DNA of 64,000 bases from DATAGF01 sp963819845 (lineage in GTDB: Bacteria; Actinomycetota; Thermoleophilia; Miltoncostaeales; Miltoncostaeaceae), in the NCBI GenBank assembly GCA_963819845.1, contig CAWFXQ010000013.1, positions 496,001-560,000 on the forward strand, read 5' to 3'. Position numbers and translations under genes: made by a program. The notes beneath the pieces are model-generated. The model made no database searches. It saw only the letters and a list, made by a program, of their open reading frames with translations, and had not been told where the DNA came from. Numbering within the stretch: the first letter of the stretch is position 1; every line of letters begins with the position of its first letter. Below, piece by piece: positions 41,796 through 48,246 of the stretch.

Positions 41796-43070
41796 TCACA
41801 GCTCGCGGCGCAGCAGGCGGGCCGCCGCCTCGCGCGCCCGCCCGGACGCGGGACGGGCGCGCCACCCCTCGAGGGTGACCTCGTCCGAGCGCTCCAGGTC
41901 GTGCTCGAAGGCCGCGGTCATCTCCGTCGCGAAGCCCTCGTCCTGCACCCCGAGCACCGTCTCGTCGTTGAGCTGGAAGGAGCGGTTGTCGAAGTTGGCC
42001 GAGCCCACGGTCGACCAGGCCCCGTCGACCACCATCGACTTGGCGTGCAGCATCGTGGGCCCGTACTCGAACACCCGGACCCCGGCCTCGAGCAGCGTGC
42101 CGTAGACCGACCGGGCGGCGTGCCGCACCACGTCCTTGTCGATGTGGCGCCCCGGCACCAGCACCCGCACGGCCACACCCGACGCCGCCGCGTCGGTCAG
42201 CGCGGTCAGGAACGCCGGCCGGGGGGCGAAGTAGGCCGAGGTGATGTCGATCGTCCGCCGCGCCGACGCGATCGTGAGGTAGAAGAGCGCCTCGACGTCG
42301 GTATCGCCGACGCCCGCGCTCGACCGCACCGCGAGCATCGCGGCGCCCGCGCCGTCCGCCGGCTCGAGCGACGGCAGGTCGTCCTCGCCGGCCAGCACCT
42401 CGCCGGTCGCCTCCAGCCAGTTCTCCGCGAAGGCGCCCTGCAGGCCGCGCACCACCGGGCCCTCGACGCGCACGTGGGTGTCGCGCCAGTGGTCCGGGTC
42501 CTGCCCGTCGCCGGTCCACTCGTCCGCGATCCCCACCCCGCCGGTGAACCCCACCCGGCCGTCGGCGATCAGCAGCTTGCGGTGGGTGCGGTTGTTGGCG
42601 CGCCGGATGGCGTAGGGCTTGGGGGGGCGGAACCGGCGCACGGCCACGCCGCAGTCGGCCATGCGCGCAATCAGCGCGGGGTCCATCTTCACCGACCCCA
42701 TCGCGTCGAGCAGGACGCGGCAGGACACGCCGGCCGTGGCCCGCTCGCAGACGGCGTCGGCGAAGCGGGCGGCGATGTCGCCGCGCCAGTAGACGTAGGT
42801 GAGGAAGTTCAGCGTCGAGCGCGCCGCGGCGATCTCCTCGAGCATGCTCGGGAAGATGCGGTCGCCGTTGATGAGGATCTCGGCCCGGTTGCCCCGCGTG
42901 ATCGGCGCCTGGGTGAGCGACTCGACCGCGCGCAGGAAGCCCTCCGAGCCGACCTCCGGGGAGTCCTCCAGCGTGTAGCCGCGCCCACCCTCGCGCCGGT
43001 GCCGCAGCGACTCGCTGACGTAGCGCGCCGCCAGGAGGGCGGCGATCGCGGCGGGCCAGCGCGCGTTCAC
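41796..43070 (-). CDS. Cardiolipin synthase-like phospholipase D protein
   Basis: A 424-residue membrane-associated enzyme joining phospholipids. Two HKD motifs are present: THRKLLIADGRVGFTGGVG (residues about 165-183) and MLHAKSMVVDGAWSTVGSAN. An N-terminal hydrophobic segment (AIAALLAARYVSES) anchors it. FDNRSFQLNDE is the usual sequel to the second motif. It overlaps the lipid kinase gene upstream (GTGA), forming a phospholipid pair. Bacterial homologues include Cls and related transferases; PG is the likely substrate. Confidence 0.88.
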   Translation of the reverse strand: MNARWPAAIAALLAARYVSESLRHRREGGRGYTLEDSPEVGSEGFLRAVESLTQAPITRGNRAEILINGDRIFPSMLEEIAAARSTLNFLTYVYWRGDIAARFADAVCERATAGVSCRVLLDAMGSVKMDPALIARMADCGVAVRRFRPPKPYAIRRANNRTHRKLLIADGRVGFTGGVGIADEWTGDGQDPDHWRDTHVRVEGPVVRGLQGAFAENWLEATGEVLAGEDDLPSLEPADGAGAAMLAVRSSAGVGDTDVEALFYLTIASARRTIDITSAYFAPRPAFLTALTDAAASGVAVRVLVPGRHIDKDVVRHAARSVYGTLLEAGVRVFEYGPTMLHAKSMVVDGAWSTVGSANFDNRSFQLNDETVLGVQDEGFATEMTAAFEHDLERSDEVTLEGWRARPASGRAREAAARLLRREL

Positions 43071-43906
43071 CCGACCACCAGGGCGAACCGGCCCGGCACC
43101 ACCTCGGCGCGGGGGGCGGCGGGAACGATCTCGCCGTCGACGTTCAGGTGCTCTCCGGGAGGCAGGTCGAGCTCCACCGTCCGCCCGCGGGCGTGCGCCG
43201 CGCCGGGCTGCTCGGACACGCGGCCCCGGCGCAGGCCGTGGGCGTGGCGCGCCAGCCGCAGCCGGGGGCCCGCCGCGATCGCGACCACGTCGAGCAGCCC
43301 GTCGCCCGGGTCGGCCTCGGCCAGCCGGGACCCGGCGCCGAAGGCGCCCGAGCAGCCCACCATCACCTGCCACGCCTCGCCGCGGAACACCTCCCGGCCG
43401 TCGCAGCGCACGGCGCAGGGCAGCGGCCGCTCGGTCAGGGCCGCGCGGATCGCACCGGCGAAGTACGCGAGCGCGCCGAGCGCGGGCTTCAGCGGCGCCG
43501 CGCGCCGTCCGGCGGCCGGGGAAAGGCCCGCGCTCGCGACGTTGACGAAGGGCCGGTCGCCCAGGCGGGCCAGGTCGAGCCGCCGCAGCCGCGCCCCGCG
43601 CGCCGCCAGGCGGCAGGCCTCGGACGCCTCGGACGGCAGGCCCATGCGACGCGCGAAGTCGTTGGCCGTGCCGCTGGGGACCACGGCGAGCGGCACCCCC
43701 ATCTCCCCCGCGGCGTCGGCGGCCGGGGCGACGCTGCCGTCCCCGCCCGCCACCACCAGGCGCTCGGGCGCGTGGGAGGCCGCCTCGGCCGCCCGGTCAA
43801 CCGGCAGGCGCGACACCTCCGCGCCCTGGCCGGCGAGCGCGCGCTCCAGCGCCTCGCCCTCGGTCCCCGACCCCGATGACTCGTTCACCAGCAGGACGAT
43901 ACGCAC
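43067..43906 (-). CDS. Diacylglycerol kinase-family lipid kinase
   Basis: A 279-residue kinase. IVLLVNESSGSGTEGEALERAL, RLVVAGGDGSVAPAADAAGE with the GGDGS motif, LAVVPSGTANDFARRMGLPS and FVNVASAGLSPAAG are the DagK/YegS/LCB5 signatures. The C-terminal beta sandwich has DGLLDVVAIAAG and HLNVDGEIVPA. It phosphorylates a membrane lipid, probably diacylglycerol. GTG 43906 has TAGGGT 8 nt upstream. It is divergent from the metallopeptidase gene, whose -10 lies 10 bp away. Confidence 0.88.
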   Translation of the reverse strand: MRIVLLVNESSGSGTEGEALERALAGQGAEVSRLPVDRAAEAASHAPERLVVAGGDGSVAPAADAAGEMGVPLAVVPSGTANDFARRMGLPSEASEACRLAARGARLRRLDLARLGDRPFVNVASAGLSPAAGRRAAPLKPALGALAYFAGAIRAALTERPLPCAVRCDGREVFRGEAWQVMVGCSGAFGAGSRLAEADPGDGLLDVVAIAAGPRLRLARHAHGLRRGRVSEQPGAAHARGRTVELDLPPGEHLNVDGEIVPAAPRAEVVPGRFALVVG

Positions 43907-43914
43907 GGGGGGCC

Positions 43915-43920
43915 ACCCTA
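43915..43920 (-). promoter_or_regulatory. -10 (TAGGGT) of leaderless lipid-kinase mRNA
   Basis: Eight nucleotides from the GTG at 43906. With the opposite TACCCT at 43931-43936 it forms a near mirror-image divergent pair with 10 bp between hexamers. Confidence 0.62.
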
Positions 43921-43930
43921 CCCGCGCCGC

Positions 43931-43936
43931 TACCCT
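43931..43936 (+). promoter_or_regulatory. -10 (TACCCT) of leaderless metallopeptidase mRNA
   Basis: Eight nucleotides from the ATG at 43945. Confidence 0.62.
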
Positions 43937-43944
43937 TCCAACCC

Positions 43945-44649
43945 ATGCCTCCGGACCGCCCCGCCACGCCGTGCACCGTCGTTCGTCACCGCGGCGCGCG
44001 GCGTATGACGCTGCGGGTCTCGCGGGCCGGCCTGCGCGTGACGGTGCCGCCCGGAACCCGCGAGGCCGAGGTCGAGGCGTTCCTGCGCGAGTCGGAGGGC
44101 TGGATCGCCCGCCGGCGTGAGCGGATCGGCCCCCCTTCCGCCCCCCTCGCGGACGGCGACCGGCTGGCCCTGCTGAACGAGCGGCTGGAGCTGGCGGTGC
44201 GGCCGGGGGCGGAGCCGCCGGCGGCGCGGCGCGAGGGCGGGCGGCTGGTCGCGACGGCCGGCCCGGAGGGCGTGGACGGCGCGGTGGAGCGCTGGTACCG
44301 GCGCGAGGCCGCGGTCGTGCTTGGCGCGCGCTCCCGCGCCCTCGCAGCCCGCCTGGGCGCCACCGTCGCGGCCGTCGGCATCCGCGACCCGCGCAGCCGC
44401 TGGGGGAGCTGCTCCTCGGCCGCGCGCCTGTCGTTCTCGTGGCGCCTCCTGCTCGCCCCCGAGGAGGTGCTGGACTACGTCGTGGCCCACGAGGTCTGCC
44501 ACCTGGTGCGCCCCGACCACAGCCCGGCCTTCTGGGCGCTGGTCGAGGCGGCGGCGCCCGGCCACCGCGGGCCGCGGGCGTGGCTGCGCGAGCACGGCGA
44601 GCGGCTCCACGCGGGCCCCGCCTGGCCGAGCCGCCTCCCGGGAGGCTAG
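43945..44649 (+). CDS. YgjP/WLM-type M48-like metallopeptidase
   Basis: A 234-residue protein of the YgjP family. The zinc motif is YVVAHEVCHLVRPDHSPAFW (HExxH with a third His), near residue 178; an upstream RDPRSRWGSCSSAARLSFSW segment is the conserved family signature. The N-terminal half begins with RRMTLRVSRAGLRVTVPPGT, a strand-rich domain. Function in bacteria is not settled. ATG 43945 is fixed by the -10. The stop shares CTAG with the convergent microprotein gene. Confidence 0.85.
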   Translation: MPPDRPATPCTVVRHRGARRMTLRVSRAGLRVTVPPGTREAEVEAFLRESEGWIARRRERIGPPSAPLADGDRLALLNERLELAVRPGAEPPAARREGGRLVATAGPEGVDGAVERWYRREAAVVLGARSRALAARLGATVAAVGIRDPRSRWGSCSSAARLSFSWRLLLAPEEVLDYVVAHEVCHLVRPDHSPAFWALVEAAAPGHRGPRAWLREHGERLHAGPAWPSRLPGG

Positions 44650-44747
44650 GCCTCGGCGTCGCGGCGCATCAGCCGCTTGCCCAGGGCCGCGAGGGCGGCG
44701 AGAGCGCCCACGATCGCGGCGATGCTGAACCAGCGCTTCATGCTCAT
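44646..44747 (-). CDS. 33-residue single-helix microprotein
   Basis: MSMKRWFSIAAIVGALAALA then ALGKRLMRRDAEA: one hydrophobic helix flanked by basic residues, so a small membrane or surface-seeking protein. A strong GGAGGGG site precedes ATG 44747, which overlaps the stop of the J-like/TPR gene (ATGA). Its TAG is shared (CTAG) with the convergent metallopeptidase gene. Too short for ordinary gene callers. Confidence 0.65.
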   Translation of the reverse strand: MSMKRWFSIAAIVGALAALAALGKRLMRRDAEA

Positions 44748-45730
44748 CCCCTCCTGATCCGCGCGATGCGGCTCTCGATGTCGGCCGCCCCCAGCGAGTC
44801 GTTCCGGGCGAGGCTATCCCGCCGCAGCACCTCGAGGCCCGCGAGCGCGCCGGGGACGTCGAGGCCCAGCCGTGCCGAGCGCTCCCACGCCTCGCCGGCC
44901 CGCAGCGTGTCGCCGCGGTCGGACGCGACGAGCGCCATCACCCTCCAGCCGTGCGGGTCCTCCTCGTCCTCCTCGATGAGACGGCCCGCCGCGTCGTCGG
45001 CCGCGTCGAGCTCGCCGCGGGCGCGCAGCGTCGCCCCGAGGGCCGCCCAGCCGGGGGCGTTCTCGCGGGCCGTCGGCAGGGCCTTCAGCCCCTCCCGCGC
45101 CGCCTCCTCGCTCCCCGCCAGGTCGCCGATGTCGCGGCGCGCCCCCGCCAGGGTCGTGAGGGCCCGGGGCGCCGCCGGCGTGAGCTCACGGGCCCGCTCG
45201 GCGAACGCGAGCGCCCGCAGCGCGGCGCCCTCGATGCGCGCCTGGCGCGCGGTCGCGAGCGCCTCGCCGGCGTCGGCGACCCGCGAGGCGGCCGCCCGCT
45301 CGGCATCCAGGCGGGCGCGGGCGTCGGGGGCGGCCAGCAGGGTCGCGGCGCCGGGGGACATCCGCGCGTCGTCGTCGCCGTAGCGCTCGATCCGCTCCCG
45401 CGCCGCTGTGAGGCGGGCCTCACGCTCGGCGGCCGCCCGGCTCTGGGACGTCGCCCGGGGCGTCCGCGCCTGCCGCAGCAGCGCGTCGTACTCGCGCCGG
45501 ACGTCCGGGCGCAGCAGCGCCTTCTCGCCCTGGTCGCAGTAGGCGCGCTCGATCGTGCGCGTGCGCTGGGGCATCGGCGTCGAGGCCAGCTCGCGGCGCT
45601 TGCGCTCGGCGGCATCGCGCACCGCGTCGTCGCCGGCGTCGGGCGGGATGCCGAACCACTCGTACAGGTCGCGGGCCGCGAGCTCGCGGAGGAAGCGGGC
45701 GCGGCGCTGCGCGCGGTCGTCGACGGCCAC
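44744..45730 (-). CDS. J-like domain protein with TPR-type repeats
   Basis: A 328-residue protein. The N-terminal segment (DLYEWFGIPPDAGDDAVRDA, AERKRRELASTPMPQRTRTI, RPDVRREYDALLRQA) follows the J-domain helix pattern, but the obligatory HPD tripeptide between helices II and III is absent. The middle is coiled (residues about 100-150), and from about 165 the sequence repeats alanine-rich TPR-like pairs (ALAFAERARELTPAAPRALT, AREGLKALPTARENAPGWAA, GWRVMALVASDRGDTLRAGE). It therefore probably binds proteins without stimulating Hsp70. GTG 45730 has TAGGCT 6 nt upstream. Confidence 0.65.
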   Translation of the reverse strand: MAVDDRAQRRARFLRELAARDLYEWFGIPPDAGDDAVRDAAERKRRELASTPMPQRTRTIERAYCDQGEKALLRPDVRREYDALLRQARTPRATSQSRAAAEREARLTAARERIERYGDDDARMSPGAATLLAAPDARARLDAERAAASRVADAGEALATARQARIEGAALRALAFAERARELTPAAPRALTTLAGARRDIGDLAGSEEAAREGLKALPTARENAPGWAALGATLRARGELDAADDAAGRLIEEDEEDPHGWRVMALVASDRGDTLRAGEAWERSARLGLDVPGALAGLEVLRRDSLARNDSLGAADIESRIARIRRG

Positions 45731-45736
45731 GGCGGG

Positions 45737-45742
45737 AGCCTA
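45737..45742 (-). promoter_or_regulatory. -10 (TAGGCT) of leaderless J-like/TPR mRNA
   Basis: Six nucleotides from the GTG at 45730. Confidence 0.6.
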
Positions 45743-45894
45743 TGGGAGCCGGCCGCCCCGGGGCCTCTGCGGGCGCGCGTAGCAGCTTCTGGGGTTTCGC
45801 ACCATGACGAACGGGCACTTGTCCGCCCGGCGGCGGTCGGCTTCCATCCCCCGCTGCCCGCGCCATCCCCCGGCGTGCCCACGCCGGCGCGGGC

Positions 45895-45912
45895 CCGCGC
45901 GCTCGCGCGCGG
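45895..45912. repeat. Alternating C/G hairpin CCGCGCGC-TC-GCGCGCGG
   Basis: An 8-bp perfect stem with a 2-nt loop, 28 bp before the Rpf-like start, made of alternating purine and pyrimidine. It may form a hairpin in the leader or, under supercoiling, a Z-DNA tract. It could modulate the AAGGAG-led translation of the next gene. Confidence 0.35.
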
Positions 45913-45939
45913 CGTCCTGTCCCCCAGGCAAGGAGCCCT

Positions 45940-46737
45940 ATGAGGAGCCGCTCGCTGCTCGCCATCGCCGTGGCCGTGGCCGTCGTCCCGGCCGCCTCCC
46001 AGGCCGCCGAGTCGGCCGCCGACCCGCCGAGCGCGGCCGCCCAGGCGCAGGAGCTCCGCGCCTCGGTCGTCGAGCTCGGCCACCGCGCCCGCGCACACTC
46101 CGCCCGCCTGGGCCTGCGCCCCGCGGCCGTCCCCTCCCCGGCCGCCTCGGCGCCGGCGCTGAGGCGCCAGGAGCGGCGCCTGCGCCGGGTCGTCGCCTTC
46201 CTCGCCGGCCGGCGGGAGCTGTCGCTGGCGGTCGACCAGCGCCCCGCGCCCCGCGCGCTGCCTCGCGGCCGCGCCCTGCGCGCGCGCGTCGCCCACCAGC
46301 ACCGCAGGGCCACGCGCCTGGCCCTGCGCCTCGGGCTCGAGCGGCCGGCCCCCGTGCGGTTGGAGCCCGGGCGCTCGGGCCGGGTCGCCGAGCTCGCCCG
46401 CTGGCGGGCGGTGGCCCGGTGGCTGGACGCCCGCCGCGAGCGCCCGCGGCCCGCCGAGCGGCCGCTGTCGGCGCGGGTGCCCTACCACGACGAGCTCTCG
46501 TGCATCGCCGAGCACGAGTCGGGGGGCCGCTGGGACATCTCGACCGGCAACGGCTACTACGGCGGCCTGCAGATGGATCGCGGGTTCCAGCAGACCTACG
46601 CGCCGCGGCTCTACGCGGCCAAGGGCACGGCCGACCACTGGACCCCGGAGGAGCAGATCCGCGCCGCGGCGCGGGCGGTCGCGAGCCGGGGCTTCACGCC
46701 CTGGCCCACCACCGCACGGGTCTGCGGCCTGCTCTGA
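45940..46737 (+). CDS. Rpf-like secreted transglycosylase-domain protein
   Basis: A 265-residue exported protein. A signal peptide is clear (RSRSLLAIAVAVAVVPAASQ, cleavage near residue 22). An Ala/Arg-rich, probably coiled spacer (residues 25-180) leads to a C-terminal domain DELSCIAEHESGGRWDISTG, NGYYGGLQMDRGFQQTYAPR and EEQIRAAARAVASRG, matching the resuscitation-promoting-factor/transglycosylase fold with catalytic Glu in CIAEHE. It would cut peptidoglycan glycan strands. ATG 45940 follows AAGGAG. Confidence 0.85.
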   Translation: MRSRSLLAIAVAVAVVPAASQAAESAADPPSAAAQAQELRASVVELGHRARAHSARLGLRPAAVPSPAASAPALRRQERRLRRVVAFLAGRRELSLAVDQRPAPRALPRGRALRARVAHQHRRATRLALRLGLERPAPVRLEPGRSGRVAELARWRAVARWLDARRERPRPAERPLSARVPYHDELSCIAEHESGGRWDISTGNGYYGGLQMDRGFQQTYAPRLYAAKGTADHWTPEEQIRAAARAVASRGFTPWPTTARVCGLL

Positions 46738-46745
46738 ACGGTCGC

Positions 46746-48155
46746 TCATCCGCCCGCGGGGCGGATGTTCTGGTTGAGCCGGAAGACGTTGTGCGGGTCG
46801 TACTTCGCCTTGATCCGCGCCAGACGGGCGTGGTTGGCGCCGTAGCTGTCGCGCACCGCGGCCTCGCCCTCCTCCAGGAGGCCGGGGAAGTTGAAGTAGG
46901 TCTTGGCCTGCTGTGAGAAGCGGCGGGCGTCGTCCCAGTAGTCGCGCGTCCAGGCGATGTTGCGGGCGTCGTCGCGCGGGTCGTCCCAGGTCGAGTCGAT
47001 GCTGAGCATCCACTCCGAGCTGCGGTCGCCGAACGCGGTCTCCTCTGCGCCGACGCGCGAGATCGCGCCGCCGCAGTGGCGGATGACCACCAGCGTGCGC
47101 TCGGACGGGCGCCGCAGCGACCAGTCGACCGTCGCGTCGACCGCGGCGTCGCCGAGCCCGTCCAGGTAGAGCGCCTTCCAGTAGTAGCGCAGGCCCGCCG
47201 GGAAGTAGGCGTCGAGCTCCCGCTGCAGCTCGATGTAGGGCTTCGTCGCGCTCATGTCGAGCAGCGGCGTCGCCAGCTCGCGCAGGGGCCGCGTGGCGCG
47301 CTCCCCCTCGACCGGGTCGCCGGCCCACATGCCGGCGACGCCGACGTAGGGCCGGCCGCGCAGGTGCTCGGGCAGCTCCGGGACGACCGGCAGCGACCAG
47401 ATGAAGCCCACGGACGACAGCTCGTCCGGGGCGCCCGCGACGGCGTCGCGCCAGCCGGCCAGCACGCGCGCCGCGTCCTCGATCGGGTAGGCCACGGAGG
47501 CCTCGAAGACCTCGGGGCCGAGCGGGTGCATGAGCAGCTCGAACGAGGTGACGACCCCGAAGTTGCCGCCGCCGCCGCGGATGGCCCAGTGCAGGTCGGG
47601 GTGCTCGTCGGCGCTCGCGCGCACGCGCCGGCCGTCGGCGAGCACGACCTCTGCCGAGACGAGGTTGTCGATCGTCATGCCGTCGCGCCGGCGCTGCCAG
47701 GACACGCCCCCGCTCAGCGCCAGGCCGGCCACGCCGGTCTCCGAGACGACCCCGCCCGGGGCGGCGAGCCCCCGCGGCGCGGTGACGCGGTTGACGTCGG
47801 CCCAGGTCGCGCCGCCCTGCACGTGCACCGTGCGGCCGGCCTCGTCGATGCGCACGGCGCGCATGGCCGAGAGGTCGATCACGAGGCCGTCGTCGACGAC
47901 GGCGGTCCCGGCGACGTTGTGCCCGCCGCCGCGGACGGCCAGCGGCAGTCCCCGGTCGGCGGCGAAGCGGATGCAGCGTCCGACGTCGCCGGCGTCGGCG
48001 CACCGGGCGATCAGCGCCGGCCGCCTGTCGATCATCCCGTTCCAGACCCGGCGGGCCTGCTCGTACCCCGGGTGGTCCGGGGCGATGACCTCGCCCGCGA
48101 TGCGCTCGGCGAGCGCGGCGGCGAGGTCGAAGTGGGTGGTGGGCTGAATGGCCAT
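46746..48155 (-). CDS. BBE-family FAD-linked oxidoreductase
   Basis: A 469-residue flavoenzyme. The FAD-binding PCMH domain has GLPLAVRGGGHNVAGTAVVD with the flavin-binding His, TWADVNRVTAPRGLAAPGGVV and SETGVAGLALSGGVSWQRRR, but without the Cys that double-linked family members use, so a single flavin bond is expected. The C-terminal BBE region ends DSYGANHARLARIKAKYDPHNVFRLNQNI (quoted in parts). Such enzymes oxidise sugars or natural products; substrate unknown. ATG 48155 follows GGAGGC. A long dyad lies 13-47 nt upstream. Confidence 0.9.
   Translation of the reverse strand: MAIQPTTHFDLAAALAERIAGEVIAPDHPGYEQARRVWNGMIDRRPALIARCADAGDVGRCIRFAADRGLPLAVRGGGHNVAGTAVVDDGLVIDLSAMRAVRIDEAGRTVHVQGGATWADVNRVTAPRGLAAPGGVVSETGVAGLALSGGVSWQRRRDGMTIDNLVSAEVVLADGRRVRASADEHPDLHWAIRGGGGNFGVVTSFELLMHPLGPEVFEASVAYPIEDAARVLAGWRDAVAGAPDELSSVGFIWSLPVVPELPEHLRGRPYVGVAGMWAGDPVEGERATRPLRELATPLLDMSATKPYIELQRELDAYFPAGLRYYWKALYLDGLGDAAVDATVDWSLRRPSERTLVVIRHCGGAISRVGAEETAFGDRSSEWMLSIDSTWDDPRDDARNIAWTRDYWDDARRFSQQAKTYFNFPGLLEEGEAAVRDSYGANHARLARIKAKYDPHNVFRLNQNIRPAGG
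46747..46767. terminator. Hairpin CATCCGCCC/GGGCGGATG at a convergent junction
   Basis: A perfect 9-bp inverted repeat with a GCG loop inside the last codons of the oxidoreductase gene, just past the Rpf-like stop. Its position between convergent genes suggests a bidirectional terminator, though no T tract follows. Confidence 0.5.
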
Positions 48156-48167
48156 CCGGCCTCCGTC

Positions 48168-48202
48168 GGTCGAGGTGTTCGCACGCAGCGTGCACCTCGA
48201 CC
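48168..48202. promoter_or_regulatory. Compound dyad upstream of the BBE oxidoreductase
   Basis: GGTCGAGGT (48168-48176) pairs with ACCTCGACC (48194-48202), and GCACGC (48181-48186) pairs with GCGTGC (48188-48193) around a single A, with a 4-nt bulge on one side. The structure ends 13 nt before the start codon and overlaps the likely ribosome site region. It is either a repressor operator or an mRNA hairpin; it also lies 45 nt past the regulator stop, so it could end that transcript. Confidence 0.55.
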
Positions 48203-48246
48203 GCAAGGCCACCGTCAGGCCAGCGTGAGTCCTTCGCGCGGCGGCG

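Noticed and set aside
45743..45939. A possible c-di-AMP (ydaO-type) riboswitch before the Rpf-like gene, as seen before rpf genes in other actinobacteria.
   Set aside because: The conserved ydaO motifs and pairing pattern were not found; only a simple CG hairpin is visible.
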